Origin: Rhizobiaceae bacterium | Lineage (GTDB): Bacteria; Pseudomonadota; Alphaproteobacteria; Rhizobiales; Rhizobiaceae | DNA length: 64,000 nucleotides | NCBI GenBank assembly: GCA_023953835.1 | Contig: JAMLJB010000001.1 | Coordinates: 3,445,501-3,509,500 of the forward strand | Direction: 5' to 3' | Shown here: piece by piece, positions 9,758 through 17,391 of the stretch | Layout: each line of letters starts with the position of its first letter | Numbering within the stretch: the stretch's first letter is position 1 | Made by a program: the position numbers and the translations under genes | The notes under the pieces: generated by a model | Databases searched by the model: none | What the model saw: only the letters and a program-made list of their open reading frames with translations | What the model was told of the DNA's origin: nothing

Positions 9758-10519
9758 ATGGATCTGGGTATTCGTGGCCGCAAGGCGATCGTCTGCGCTT
9801 CCAGCAAGGGGCTGGGAAAGGGGTGCGCGATGGCTCTTGCGGAAGCGGGCTGCGATCTGGTCGTCAACGGTCGCAACGCCACCGTGCTTGGCGAAACGGC
9901 CCGGCAGTTGCGCGCGCTGGGAGGCGCGGTGGTGGAAATTGCCGGTGACGTTTCCGACCCCGGCTGCCAGAAGGAACTGCTCGCCGCCTGCCCCGCGCCG
10001 GACATTCTGGTCAACAACAATGGCGGGCCGCCGCGTCGCGATTTCCGGGAGCTGGACCGCGAGGCGATTGTTCGCGGCGTGGTGCAGAACATGATCACGC
10101 CCATCGAACTGATTCAGGCCGTGGTCGACGGAATGGCGGAGCGCGGCTTCGGTCGGATCGTCAACATCACCTCCCTGTCGGTGTATGTTCCAATTTCAGG
10201 GCTGGACCTGTCCTCCGGCGCGCGCGCCGGGCTGACCTCATTCCTTTCAGGCGTGGCGAGGACAGTCGCGCACCGCAATGTCACCATCAACAACCTTTTG
10301 CCCGGAAAGCTGGATACCGACAGGCTGCGAGGCGCGTTCAGCGCCGACGAAAGCGAAGCTGAACAGAAAGCCCGCCTCGCCGCAGACGTTCCAGCAAAGC
10401 GCCTTGGAACGCCGGAGGAATTCGGACAGGTCTGCGCCTTCCTGTGCTCCGTTCATGCGGGATATATGACGGGCCAGAACATTCCGGTCGACGGCGGGCT
10501 TTATGTGAGCGCCTTCTGA
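9758..10519 (+). CDS. SDR-family oxidoreductase with divergent YxxxK motif
   Basis: This 253-residue Rossmann protein has an altered glycine motif (ASSKGLGKG), the NNNGGP strand-4 motif and NITS with the catalytic-type serine, and it ends with the MTGQNIPVDGG segment typical of 3-oxoacyl-ACP-reductase-like SDRs. Where Tyr and Lys of YxxxK should stand there are Ser152 and Arg156 (SSGARAG). A known subgroup of BKR-like SDRs lacks a perfect tetrad, so this may be a family trait, but activity cannot be assumed. ATG 9758 follows GGAGA at a good distance; a TTG 15 bases upstream is less likely. Confidence 0.8.
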   Translation: MDLGIRGRKAIVCASSKGLGKGCAMALAEAGCDLVVNGRNATVLGETARQLRALGGAVVEIAGDVSDPGCQKELLAACPAPDILVNNNGGPPRRDFRELDREAIVRGVVQNMITPIELIQAVVDGMAERGFGRIVNITSLSVYVPISGLDLSSGARAGLTSFLSGVARTVAHRNVTINNLLPGKLDTDRLRGAFSADESEAEQKARLAADVPAKRLGTPEEFGQVCAFLCSVHAGYMTGQNIPVDGGLYVSAF

Positions 10520-10556
10520 GACTTGCGGCACGGGGCTTGCGGTTGCAGATTGTCGT

Positions 10557-12434
10557 TTGGTTTGCGTTTCGGGAGGAATTGAGATTTCGGCAAAGACACC
10601 CTCCGGGCGGCCGGGCTGGCTGTGGGCGGCGCTTTTCTTTGCAGCCGCCGCCCTTGCGATTGCGTTTTACGGCAGCGCCTTTGCGACGCGCACCTATCTC
10701 GCGCAGACGGCGCAGCGCGGCCAGACCACACTCGGCCTTGCAGTAGCGGCCCTGCAGGGACATCTCAGCCGGTTCGAACCGTTGCCTGCGCTGATCGCCG
10801 ACCACGAGATGATACGCGAACTGCTGCGCAATCCGCAGGATGCGGAGCTGCGGAACGATGCGGACGAATATCTCAAGAAAATCAATGCGCTGCTAAACTC
10901 GTCCGACATCTATGTGATGACGCCTGACGGTACCACCGTCGTTGCCAGCAACTTTGAGAGTGAGTTGAGCTTCGTCGGCGAAAACTTCAGCTATCGCCCC
11001 TATTTCCAGCAGGCAATGAAGGGCGAGCCCGGGCGCTTCTTCGCGCTTGGGACCACTTCGCTCAAGCGCGGCTATTATTTCTCCGCCCCGGTGCGCGATG
11101 GCGGTGCCATTCGCGGCGTTGTCGTCTTCAAGGTCGATCTCGACGGCATCGAGGCTTCGTGGGCGAGCGGCGACTATGAAATTACGGTAACCGATCCGCA
11201 GGGCGTCGTGTTCATGACCAGCCGGCGCGAATGGCAATATGCCGGCATGCTGCCGCTGACCGAAGGCCGTCTCGCGCAGATGCGCGCATGGCGGCGCTAT
11301 GCGGATACCACTTTGCGTGAACTGCCGATTACCCTGAAATCGGGCGCGGAGGGACACGATGTCATCAAGGTTTCGATGGCGGGTGGTGAGCGCGAATTTC
11401 TGGTCGAGTCCAAGGAAATGCCGGAGGCCGGATGGACCGTCAACGTGCTGATGGACACCCGCGCCGCGCGCGCCCAGGCGCTGACCGGTGCGATTGCCGC
11501 CGTGCTGCTGGTGTTCCTTGTCGGCCTCGCCACCGTGATCGTCATGCAGCGGCGCGCACAGCTTGCCGAACGGCTGCGCATCCAGCGCGCCGCGCAGGAG
11601 GAACTTGAGCGGCGCGTGGAGGAGCGCACGGCCGATCTTGCCGCTGTTAACCAGCAGCTCGAAACGGAAGTGACTGAGCGCCGCGCAACCGAAGTGCAGT
11701 TGCGGCAGACACAATCGGATCTGGTGCGCGCCGGAAAGCTGGCCGCGCTCGGCCAGATGTCGGCTGCGCTGTCGCATGAATTCAACCAGCCGCTCGCAGC
11801 CGTCAAAGCCTATGCGGAAAACGGCGCGACCTTGATTGACCGCGACCGCATCCCCGATGCGCGCGACAACCTCGTGCGCATATCCAGCCTTGCGGACCGG
11901 ATGGCGACGATCAGCCGGCACCTGCGCAATTTCGCGCGCGAGCCGAACCAGAAGCTCGGCGCGGTCGGCCTCGCCGATGTGATCCATGAAACGGTGGAGA
12001 TCGTGACGCCGCGCCTGAAATCAGCGGGCGTGGCTCTGGAAACGCACATCAATCCGCCATCCCTCGCCGTTCACGGCGGAAGCGTGCGTCTGCAACAGGT
12101 TCTCGTGAACCTTATTTCCAATGCCGCCGATGCCCTTGAAGACCGAAGCGACCGCCGCATCGTGCTGACCGCAGAACGAAAGGGCCCGAAGGTTTTCATC
12201 ACCGTGCGCGACAACGGCCCGGGCGTGCCAGAGGCGATCCGCGAGCGCATTTTCGATCCGTTCTATTCGACCAAGGGAGTGGGCAAGGGACTTGGCCTCG
12301 GCCTTTCCATTTCATACAATATTGTCAAGGACTTCGGTGGACAGATTGCAGTAGAGAATCATCCGGGCGGTGGTGCGCTTTTCACACTAGAGCTGGACGC
12401 CGCACGCATGCCGCACAAGGAGGCCGCCGAATGA
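10557..12434 (+). CDS. dctB: DctB-type sensor histidine kinase
   Basis: Up to 625 residues: a first membrane helix (~22-42), a periplasmic double-Cache-like sensor region (~50-300), a second helix (~305-328), a coiled coil, the H-box LSHEFNQPLAA with the phosphorylated histidine, and the ATPase boxes NLISNAADAL, DNGPGVP, FDPFYSTK and GKGLGLGLS. This is the layout of DctB, which senses C4-dicarboxylates. The regulator gene overlaps its stop by four bases, and tctCBA follows, so its ligand may be a tri- or dicarboxylate. The start is unclear: TTG 10557 has no good Shine-Dalgarno, while GGGAGGA at 10571 points at an ATT codon at 10584. Confidence 0.88.
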   Translation: MVCVSGGIEISAKTPSGRPGWLWAALFFAAAALAIAFYGSAFATRTYLAQTAQRGQTTLGLAVAALQGHLSRFEPLPALIADHEMIRELLRNPQDAELRNDADEYLKKINALLNSSDIYVMTPDGTTVVASNFESELSFVGENFSYRPYFQQAMKGEPGRFFALGTTSLKRGYYFSAPVRDGGAIRGVVVFKVDLDGIEASWASGDYEITVTDPQGVVFMTSRREWQYAGMLPLTEGRLAQMRAWRRYADTTLRELPITLKSGAEGHDVIKVSMAGGEREFLVESKEMPEAGWTVNVLMDTRAARAQALTGAIAAVLLVFLVGLATVIVMQRRAQLAERLRIQRAAQEELERRVEERTADLAAVNQQLETEVTERRATEVQLRQTQSDLVRAGKLAALGQMSAALSHEFNQPLAAVKAYAENGATLIDRDRIPDARDNLVRISSLADRMATISRHLRNFAREPNQKLGAVGLADVIHETVEIVTPRLKSAGVALETHINPPSLAVHGGSVRLQQVLVNLISNAADALEDRSDRRIVLTAERKGPKVFITVRDNGPGVPEAIRERIFDPFYSTKGVGKGLGLGLSISYNIVKDFGGQIAVENHPGGGALFTLELDAARMPHKEAAE

Positions 12435-13795
12435 CCCCCTCTTTCGTGCTTCTGGTGGACGACGAGGAAGAGCTGCGGCGCTCGACCCGCCAGTCGCTCG
12501 ACCTCGAGGGCCTGCAGGTCGAGGAATGCGCCAGCGCCGAGGAAGCGCTGGATTTCGTGACGCCCGGCTTCAGCGGCGTCGTCATTTCCGACATCCGCAT
12601 GCCCGGCATGGACGGAATGACCCTGATGGAGCGCGTGCGCGACATCGACCCGGACATTCCGGTGATTCTCGTGACGGGCCATGGCGATGTGCAGCTTGCC
12701 GTCCGCGCCATGCGCGAGGGCGCGTATGATTTCATCGAGAAGCCGTTCAACACGCGCCATCTGGCCGAAATGTCGGCGCGCGCCATCGACCGGCGCAAGC
12801 TGGTGCTCGAAAACAGAAAACTAAGGGCCGCCGCCGGGCAGCATGACGACCTCGAAACGCGGCTGCCGGGCCGCACTCCCGCGATGATCGACCTGCGCTA
12901 TACGATCCGCGCCACGGCGGGCACGGATACCGACATGCTGATCGTCGGCGAAACGGGTGTGGGCAAGGAGGTCGTGGCGCGCGCCGTGCACGATTTGAGC
13001 GGTCGCGCCGCGCGTCCATTTGTGGCGATCAACTGCGCCGCCCTGCCCGGCGAACTGATCGAAAGCGAACTGTTCGGACATGAGGCCGGTGCTTTCCCCG
13101 GCGCGCTCAGGCCGCGCTACGGCAAGTTCGAACATGCGCGCGGCGGCACGATCCTGCTCGACGAGATCGGCTCCATGCCGCTCGCGCTGCAAGCCAAGCT
13201 TCTGAGGGTGATCCAGGAGCGGATCATCACGCGGCTCGGCTCGAACGAGCCGATCCCGCTCGACGCAAGGTTCATCGCGCTCAGCAAAGTCGATCTCGAA
13301 AAGGAGGCGGAGGCCGGCAGGTTTCGGGCCGACCTGCTCTACCGGCTGAACGTGATCACGCTTCGCGTGCCGCCGCTTGCGGCGCGCCGGGAGGACGTTC
13401 CCCTGCTCTTCCTTCAATTGCTGCGTGAGGCCGCCGCGCGCTACAGGCGGGAAGAGCCGGATGTTCCGCATGCCCTGCTGGCGGCGCTCATCCGGCGCGA
13501 ATGGCCGGGCAATGTTCGCGAGCTTCGCAATGCGGCGGACCGCCACCTGCTCGGACTGGACCGGCTGGAAAGCGCCGCCCATCCGTCGTCCCACGCGCCG
13601 TCCGGCAACCTGGCCGAGCGGGTCGCGGCATTTGAACGCCACATCATCGCGCAGGAACTGTCGCGACAGGGCGGCAAGCTCAAGAATGTCTATGAAGCGC
13701 TCGGCATTTCCCGCAAGACGCTCTATGAGAAAATGGTGAAGTACGAGCTGGAGGCCCGGTCGAGCGGCGCATCCAGCTACGCCGAAAATGGGTAG
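12431..13795 (+). CDS. dctD: DctD-type sigma-54-dependent response regulator with GAFPGA loop
   Basis: This 454-residue protein has a receiver domain with phosphoacceptor Asp54 (SDIRMPG), an AAA+ domain with Walker A GETGVGKE, Walker B ILLDEIG and an arginine-finger segment FRADLLYRLN, and a C-terminal Fis-type helix-turn-helix (NVYEALGISRKTLYEKM). It pairs with the sensor kinase through an ATGA overlap. The sigma-54 contact loop, normally GAFTGA, reads GAFPGA (Pro223). The Thr is important for sigma-54 contact in studied activators, so it may use sigma-54 poorly, differently or not at all. Its likely target is the adjacent tctCBA operon. Confidence 0.88.
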   Translation: MTPSFVLLVDDEEELRRSTRQSLDLEGLQVEECASAEEALDFVTPGFSGVVISDIRMPGMDGMTLMERVRDIDPDIPVILVTGHGDVQLAVRAMREGAYDFIEKPFNTRHLAEMSARAIDRRKLVLENRKLRAAAGQHDDLETRLPGRTPAMIDLRYTIRATAGTDTDMLIVGETGVGKEVVARAVHDLSGRAARPFVAINCAALPGELIESELFGHEAGAFPGALRPRYGKFEHARGGTILLDEIGSMPLALQAKLLRVIQERIITRLGSNEPIPLDARFIALSKVDLEKEAEAGRFRADLLYRLNVITLRVPPLAARREDVPLLFLQLLREAAARYRREEPDVPHALLAALIRREWPGNVRELRNAADRHLLGLDRLESAAHPSSHAPSGNLAERVAAFERHIIAQELSRQGGKLKNVYEALGISRKTLYEKMVKYELEARSSGASSYAENG

Positions 13796-13858
13796 CATTT
13801 TGCACATGCAGACATGCTGATGTTACCGAATCCACCCATTTTGGCGCAAATTCGTGCC

Positions 13859-13896
13859 CCGGAAACGGGAATTTGAGGAAATACTGTTGTTTCCGG
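13859..13896. promoter_or_regulatory. Candidate operator: 8-bp inverted repeat upstream of tctC
   Basis: CCGGAAAC (13859-13866) and GTTTCCGG (13889-13896) form a perfect inverted repeat with a 22-base spacer, 80-117 bases before the tctC start. Arm centres are 30 bases apart, about three helical turns, as expected for dimers bound on one DNA face. Its place between dctD and tctC suggests an enhancer-like site for the DctD-type regulator, but no clean -24/-12 promoter was found below it. Confidence 0.4.
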
Positions 13897-13975
13897 CGCG
13901 AGCAGGGGAAATAGCTTGCGTCACATCGCGCAGTCGGGAGGCTGCGTGTGGAATGCAGACTCTCGGGAGGAATTC

Positions 13976-14953
13976 ATGAAAAAGATTCTCGCATCTCTTG
14001 GCCTTGCGGCGACCGTCGCCATGGCGACCTTCGGCGCGCAGGCGCAGGACTATCCGAACCGCACCCTGACGATGGTGGTGCCCTTTGCCGCCGGCGGCCC
14101 CACGGACACGGTCGCGCGCCTTGTCGCCGAATCCATGTCCAAGGATCTCGGCCAGCAGATCGTGGTCGAAAATGTCGGCGGCGCGGGCGGCACGCTCGGC
14201 GCGGGCCGCGTCGCAAGCTCTGATCCGGACGGCTACACGATGCTGCTGCACCATATCGGCATGGCCACCAGCGCGACGCTATACCGGAAGCTCGCCTATG
14301 ATACGCTGAACGCATTCGAATATGTCGGGCTCGTCACCGAAGTGCCGATGACCATCGTCGCGCGCAAAGACCTTGAACCGACGGACCTCAAGGGTCTGGT
14401 CGAATACGCCAAGGCCAACAAGGACACGGTGACGGTCGCCAATGCGGGCGTCGGCGCGGCGTCGCACCTGTGCGGCATGCTCTTCATGAGCGCTATCGGA
14501 ACTCCGTTGGTCACCGTTCCCTACAAGGGAACCGGCCCTGCAATGACCGACCTGCTCGGCGGACAGGTCGACATCATGTGCGACCAGACGACGAACACCA
14601 CCAAGCAGATCCTCGGCGGCACCATCAAGGCCTATGCGGTGACGACGCCGAAGCGCCTCGACGTGCTGCCCGACGTGCCGACGACCGATGAAGCCGGTCT
14701 GCCCGGCATGGAGGTCGCGATCTGGCACGGCATCTATACGCCCAAGGGTACGCCCGCCGAGGTGAACGAGCGTCTTTCCAAGTCGCTGCAAGGCGCTCTG
14801 AAAGACCCGAACGTCGTCGCACGCTTCGCTGAGCTTGGCACCCAGCCCTCGTCCGAAGCCGATGCGACGCCCGCGGCGCTCAAGGCCAAGCTGGAAAGCG
14901 AGATCGCGCGCTGGAAGCCGATCATCGACGCTGCCGGCCAATACGCCGACTGA
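13976..14953 (+). CDS. tctC: Tripartite tricarboxylate transporter substrate-binding protein (TctC/BugT family)
   Basis: This 325-residue periplasmic protein has a signal peptide cleaved after AQA (residue ~24) and then the TctC/Bug fold: YPNRTLTMVVPFAAGGPTD, GAGGTLGA, and VPYKGTGPAMTDLLGGQVD. Bug proteins bind carboxylates between two lobes and deliver them to TctA/TctB. The ATG at 13976 follows CGGGAGG six bases upstream; the frame is open further upstream but lacks a signal sequence there. It is the first gene of tctC-tctB-tctA and is followed by a strong hairpin, which may raise its expression above that of the membrane parts. Confidence 0.93.
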   Translation: MKKILASLGLAATVAMATFGAQAQDYPNRTLTMVVPFAAGGPTDTVARLVAESMSKDLGQQIVVENVGGAGGTLGAGRVASSDPDGYTMLLHHIGMATSATLYRKLAYDTLNAFEYVGLVTEVPMTIVARKDLEPTDLKGLVEYAKANKDTVTVANAGVGAASHLCGMLFMSAIGTPLVTVPYKGTGPAMTDLLGGQVDIMCDQTTNTTKQILGGTIKAYAVTTPKRLDVLPDVPTTDEAGLPGMEVAIWHGIYTPKGTPAEVNERLSKSLQGALKDPNVVARFAELGTQPSSEADATPAALKAKLESEIARWKPIIDAAGQYAD

Positions 14954-14960
14954 CGCTGAA

Positions 14961-14986
14961 AAGGGGCGCGCAATGCGCCCCTTCTT
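14961..14986 (+). terminator. Hairpin between tctC and tctB
   Basis: AAGGGGCGC and GCGCCCCTT form a perfect 9-bp stem with a 5-base loop, followed by CTTTCC. It lies 8 bases after the tctC stop inside the operon, so it is best read as a partial terminator or mRNA-stabilising hairpin. Confidence 0.7.
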
Positions 14987-15038
14987 TCCTCGCCATAAAT
15001 GCGCAACGCTTTTCCAGAGCCGCACAAGGTGGGATGCC

Positions 15039-15500
15039 ATGAATTCGTTCTCATTTGACAAGACCAATCTCGCCTGCGGCGCGCTGCTGATCGCCGTCGG
15101 GCTTTATTTCGGCATTCAAGCGCTTTCGATGGAGATCGGAACCACGTTCAGGATGGGTCCGGGATTTTTTCCGTTGGCGCTTTCGGCAATCCTCATCGTG
15201 CTCGGCGCGATCATTTTCGTTCAGGCCACACGGGTCGAGGGGGAGCCGCTCGGCGCGATTGCCTGGCGCGGGATGTTCTTCATTCTGCCGGCGCCGATCA
15301 TATTCGGTCTGACCGTTCGCGGCCTGGGATTTTTGCCTGCGCTGTTCGTCACCACGCTTGTCGCATCCTTCGCAAGCCACAAGATGACGCCGATTGCCGC
15401 GCTCGTCCTCTCGGTCTGCGTCACCGCGTTTTCCTATGTGGTTTTCTCATGGGGCCTCAGCCTGCCCTTCCGGACCTTCGGTCCATGGCTCGGCATGTAG
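15039..15500 (+). CDS. tctB: Tripartite tricarboxylate transporter small membrane protein TctB
   Basis: This 153-residue protein has four membrane segments (about residues 10-30, 40-62, 78-98 and 112-145) and the TctB layout: a short N-terminal helix, MGPGFFP early in the second, and a paired C-terminal region. TctB is the small membrane subunit of TTT transporters and partners the large TctA channel. ATG 15039 starts just before the first helix; the open frame upstream overlaps tctC and the hairpin. The stop is 9 bases before tctA. Confidence 0.88.
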   Translation: MNSFSFDKTNLACGALLIAVGLYFGIQALSMEIGTTFRMGPGFFPLALSAILIVLGAIIFVQATRVEGEPLGAIAWRGMFFILPAPIIFGLTVRGLGFLPALFVTTLVASFASHKMTPIAALVLSVCVTAFSYVVFSWGLSLPFRTFGPWLGM

Positions 15501-15509
15501 AGGTCAGAC

Positions 15510-17018
15510 ATGGAACTGTTCAACAATCTCGCACTCGGCTTCGCCACCGCGAGCACGCTTTACAATCTGGGCTTCTGCCTCATCGGCGTGTTGCTCGGCA
15601 CGCTGATCGGCGTGCTGCCCGGCATCGGAGCGACCGCGACCATCGCCATGCTGCTGCCGATCACCTTCCAGATTGGCGACCCGGTGTCCTCGCTCATCAT
15701 GCTCGCTGGCATCTACTACGGTGCCCAGTATGGCGGCTCCACGACGGCCATTCTCATCAATATGCCGGGTGAGTCCTCATCTGCCGTGACCGCCATTGAC
15801 GGCTACCAGATGGCACGCAAGGGCCGCGCGGGCGTGGCGCTCGCTGTGGCTGCCATAGGCTCGTTCTTCGCGGGCACCGTCTCGACATTTCTGGTCGCGA
15901 TCTTCGCGCCTCCGCTGACTTCCATTGCCCTGCAATTCGGCGCGGCGGAATATTTCTCGCTGATGATCGTCGGCCTCGTCTCCTCCATCGCGCTTGCCAG
16001 CGGCTCCATCGTCAAGGCGCTCGCCATGGTGGCGCTCGGCCTGCTGCTCGGGCTCGTTGGAACCGATGTGATCTCCGGCACGCCCCGCTTCACGCTCGGC
16101 ATCCGGGAATATGCGGACGGCCTCAATTTCGTCGCGCTGGCCGTTGGCGTGTTCGGCATCGCGGAAATCCTGCGCAATCTTGAAAACGAGCGGTCGCGCG
16201 AAGTGCTCATCAGCAAGGTCACTGGCCTGATGCCGTCCGGCGACGATTTCAGGCGCATGGCGGCCCCGATTCTTCGCGGCACCGCAATCGGCTCGGCTCT
16301 GGGCATCCTGCCGGGAGGCGGCGCGATCCTCGCCTCTTTTGCTTCATACACAGTCGAAAAGCGCGTTTCCCGTGAGCCTCAGGAATTTGGACACGGCGCA
16401 ATCGCAGGCGTTGCCGGGCCTGAATCGGCCAACAATGCCGGGGCGCAGACATCCTTCATTCCCATGCTCACACTGGGGATTCCGGCAAATCCTGTGATGG
16501 CGCTGATGATCGGCGCGATGATTATCCAGGGCATAGTCCCCGGTCCCAATGTCGCGACCGAGCAGCCGGCTCTGTTCTGGGGCATCATCGCCTCGATGTG
16601 GATCGGCAATCTGATGCTGATCGTGCTGAACCTGCCGCTCATCGGCCTCTGGGTCAAACTGCTTACCGTTCCATACTACGTGCTGTTCCCGATCATCATG
16701 GCGTTCTGCTCGATCGGCGTGTACAGCGTGAATTCAAACATCTACGACCTCTTCGCCGTCGCGTTTTTCGGACTGCTCGGCTACGTCCTCCAGAAAATGC
16801 GCTGTGAACCCGCCCCGTTGCTTTTGGGCTTCGTTCTCGGCCCGCTGTTGGAAGAAAACCTGCGCCGCGCAATGATCCTTTCGCGCGGGGATCCGTCCAC
16901 TTTCGTAACGCGGCCGATCAGCGCCATCCTGCTGGCGATTGCGGTTGTGGTGCTGGTGGTGGTGCTGCTGCCAAGCGTGCGGAAGAAGCGCGACGAGGTC
17001 TTTGTGGACGAAGACTGA
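15510..17018 (+). CDS. tctA: Tripartite tricarboxylate transporter large permease TctA
   Basis: This 502-residue protein is very hydrophobic, with about twelve membrane helices and two copies of a glycine- and proline-rich motif (GVLPGIGATATIAMLLP near residue 35; LGILPGGGAILASFASYTVEK near 260), which mark the TctA family. Other family motifs are YYGAQYGGSTTAILINMPGE and GIPANPVMALMIGAM. It forms the membrane channel for carboxylate uptake driven by an ion gradient, with TctB and TctC from the same operon. A hairpin beginning at 17028 ends the operon. Confidence 0.95.
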   Translation: MELFNNLALGFATASTLYNLGFCLIGVLLGTLIGVLPGIGATATIAMLLPITFQIGDPVSSLIMLAGIYYGAQYGGSTTAILINMPGESSSAVTAIDGYQMARKGRAGVALAVAAIGSFFAGTVSTFLVAIFAPPLTSIALQFGAAEYFSLMIVGLVSSIALASGSIVKALAMVALGLLLGLVGTDVISGTPRFTLGIREYADGLNFVALAVGVFGIAEILRNLENERSREVLISKVTGLMPSGDDFRRMAAPILRGTAIGSALGILPGGGAILASFASYTVEKRVSREPQEFGHGAIAGVAGPESANNAGAQTSFIPMLTLGIPANPVMALMIGAMIIQGIVPGPNVATEQPALFWGIIASMWIGNLMLIVLNLPLIGLWVKLLTVPYYVLFPIIMAFCSIGVYSVNSNIYDLFAVAFFGLLGYVLQKMRCEPAPLLLGFVLGPLLEENLRRAMILSRGDPSTFVTRPISAILLAIAVVVLVVVLLPSVRKKRDEVFVDED

Positions 17019-17027
17019 TCTGGCTTG

Positions 17028-17064
17028 CGCCTGCTTGCCAACGACGCTGACAGCAGGCGAATTT
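17028..17064 (+). terminator. Likely terminator of tctCBA
   Basis: CGCCTGCT (17028-17035) pairs with AGCAGGCG (17052-17059), with a 16-base loop and AATTTCT after it. The U-tract is weak, so termination may be partial. Confidence 0.5.
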
Positions 17065-17098
17065 CTGTATAGGAACAGCTGCGAAGCTTCGTCGCTTC

Positions 17099-17184
17099 GG
17101 CCGCTTGCCGGAACTGGTAGACGGAAGAGACTTAAAATCTCTCGGGCTTTGCCCGTGTGGGTTCGATTCCCACAGCGGCCACCA
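17099..17184 (+). tRNA. tRNA-Leu (anticodon TAA)
   Basis: The sequence folds as a class II tRNA. The acceptor stem GGCCGCT pairs with AGCGGCC, followed by A and an encoded CCA. The D-arm contains TGGTAGAC, the anticodon stem AGAGA/TCTCT encloses loop CTTAAAA with anticodon TAA (17133-17135), a short variable arm CGGGCTTTGCCCG follows, and the T-arm is GTGGGTTCGATTCCCAC. It reads UUA/UUG leucine codons, which are rare in this high-G+C genome. It lies alone between the tct operon and the small RNA. Confidence 0.97.
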
Positions 17185-17215
17185 ACTCGGCCTGGTGGAA
17201 GATAGACGGCAAACG

Positions 17216-17246
17216 TGCAATGCAAAACTGCATAGAACTTATGCAA
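17216..17246. promoter_or_regulatory. TGCA-N-TGCA operator cluster upstream of small RNA
   Basis: TGCAATGCA at 17216-17224 is followed by TGCAT (17229-17233) and TGCAA (17242-17246). The full element has the same core as those at the exoY, exoL and GNAT-gene promoters and ends 31 bases before the -35 of the small-RNA promoter, a position suited to an activator or upstream regulator. Confidence 0.45.
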
Positions 17247-17255
17247 TTTTTATTG

Positions 17256-17284
17256 TTGAACAAGAAAACGGCACGCCGTAGATT
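17256..17284 (+). promoter_or_regulatory. Candidate sigma-70-type promoter of small RNA
   Basis: TTGAAC (-35, 17256-17261), a 17-base spacer and TAGATT (-10, 17279-17284). Transcription would start near A17291, just before the first hairpin of the small RNA. Confidence 0.55.
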
Positions 17285-17289
17285 ATGCC

Positions 17290-17363
17290 TACTGACGCTT
17301 CCTCCTCCCTTTAGCGTCATGTGAGATAAGCCCGCCGAACCTCCTCCCTCGGCGGGCTTTAAC
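17290..17363 (+). ncRNA. Cuckoo-like small RNA: two hairpins with CCTCCTCCC loops
   Basis: Two hairpins stand in tandem: TGACGCT/AGCGTCA (17293-17299 with 17313-17319) and AAGCCCGCCGA/TCGGCGGGCTT (17328-17338 with 17349-17359). Both loops display the same anti-Shine-Dalgarno string CCTCCTCCC (17301-17309 and 17340-17348). The second hairpin ends in TTT and acts as the terminator. Two CCUCCUCCC hairpins define the cuckoo/CcsR small RNAs of alphaproteobacteria, which are stress-linked regulators. A promoter with 17-bp spacing ends six bases before the predicted start, giving an RNA of about 73 nucleotides. Function in this organism is inferred; the structure is directly visible. Confidence 0.8.
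17328..17362 (+). terminator. Terminator hairpin of the small RNA
   Basis: An 11-bp perfect stem (AAGCCCGCCGA/TCGGCGGGCTT) is followed by TAACTTTTCC. It ends the small RNA and also shields the convergent flippase gene from read-through. Confidence 0.75.
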
Positions 17364-17391
17364 TTTTCCGGCAAACAGACAGCCGTTGGTT

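Noticed and set aside
13845..13860. Possible -24/-12 sigma-54 promoter (TGGCGC...GTGC) before tctC
   Set aside because: The GG-to-GC spacing is one base too long and the -12 element is poor.
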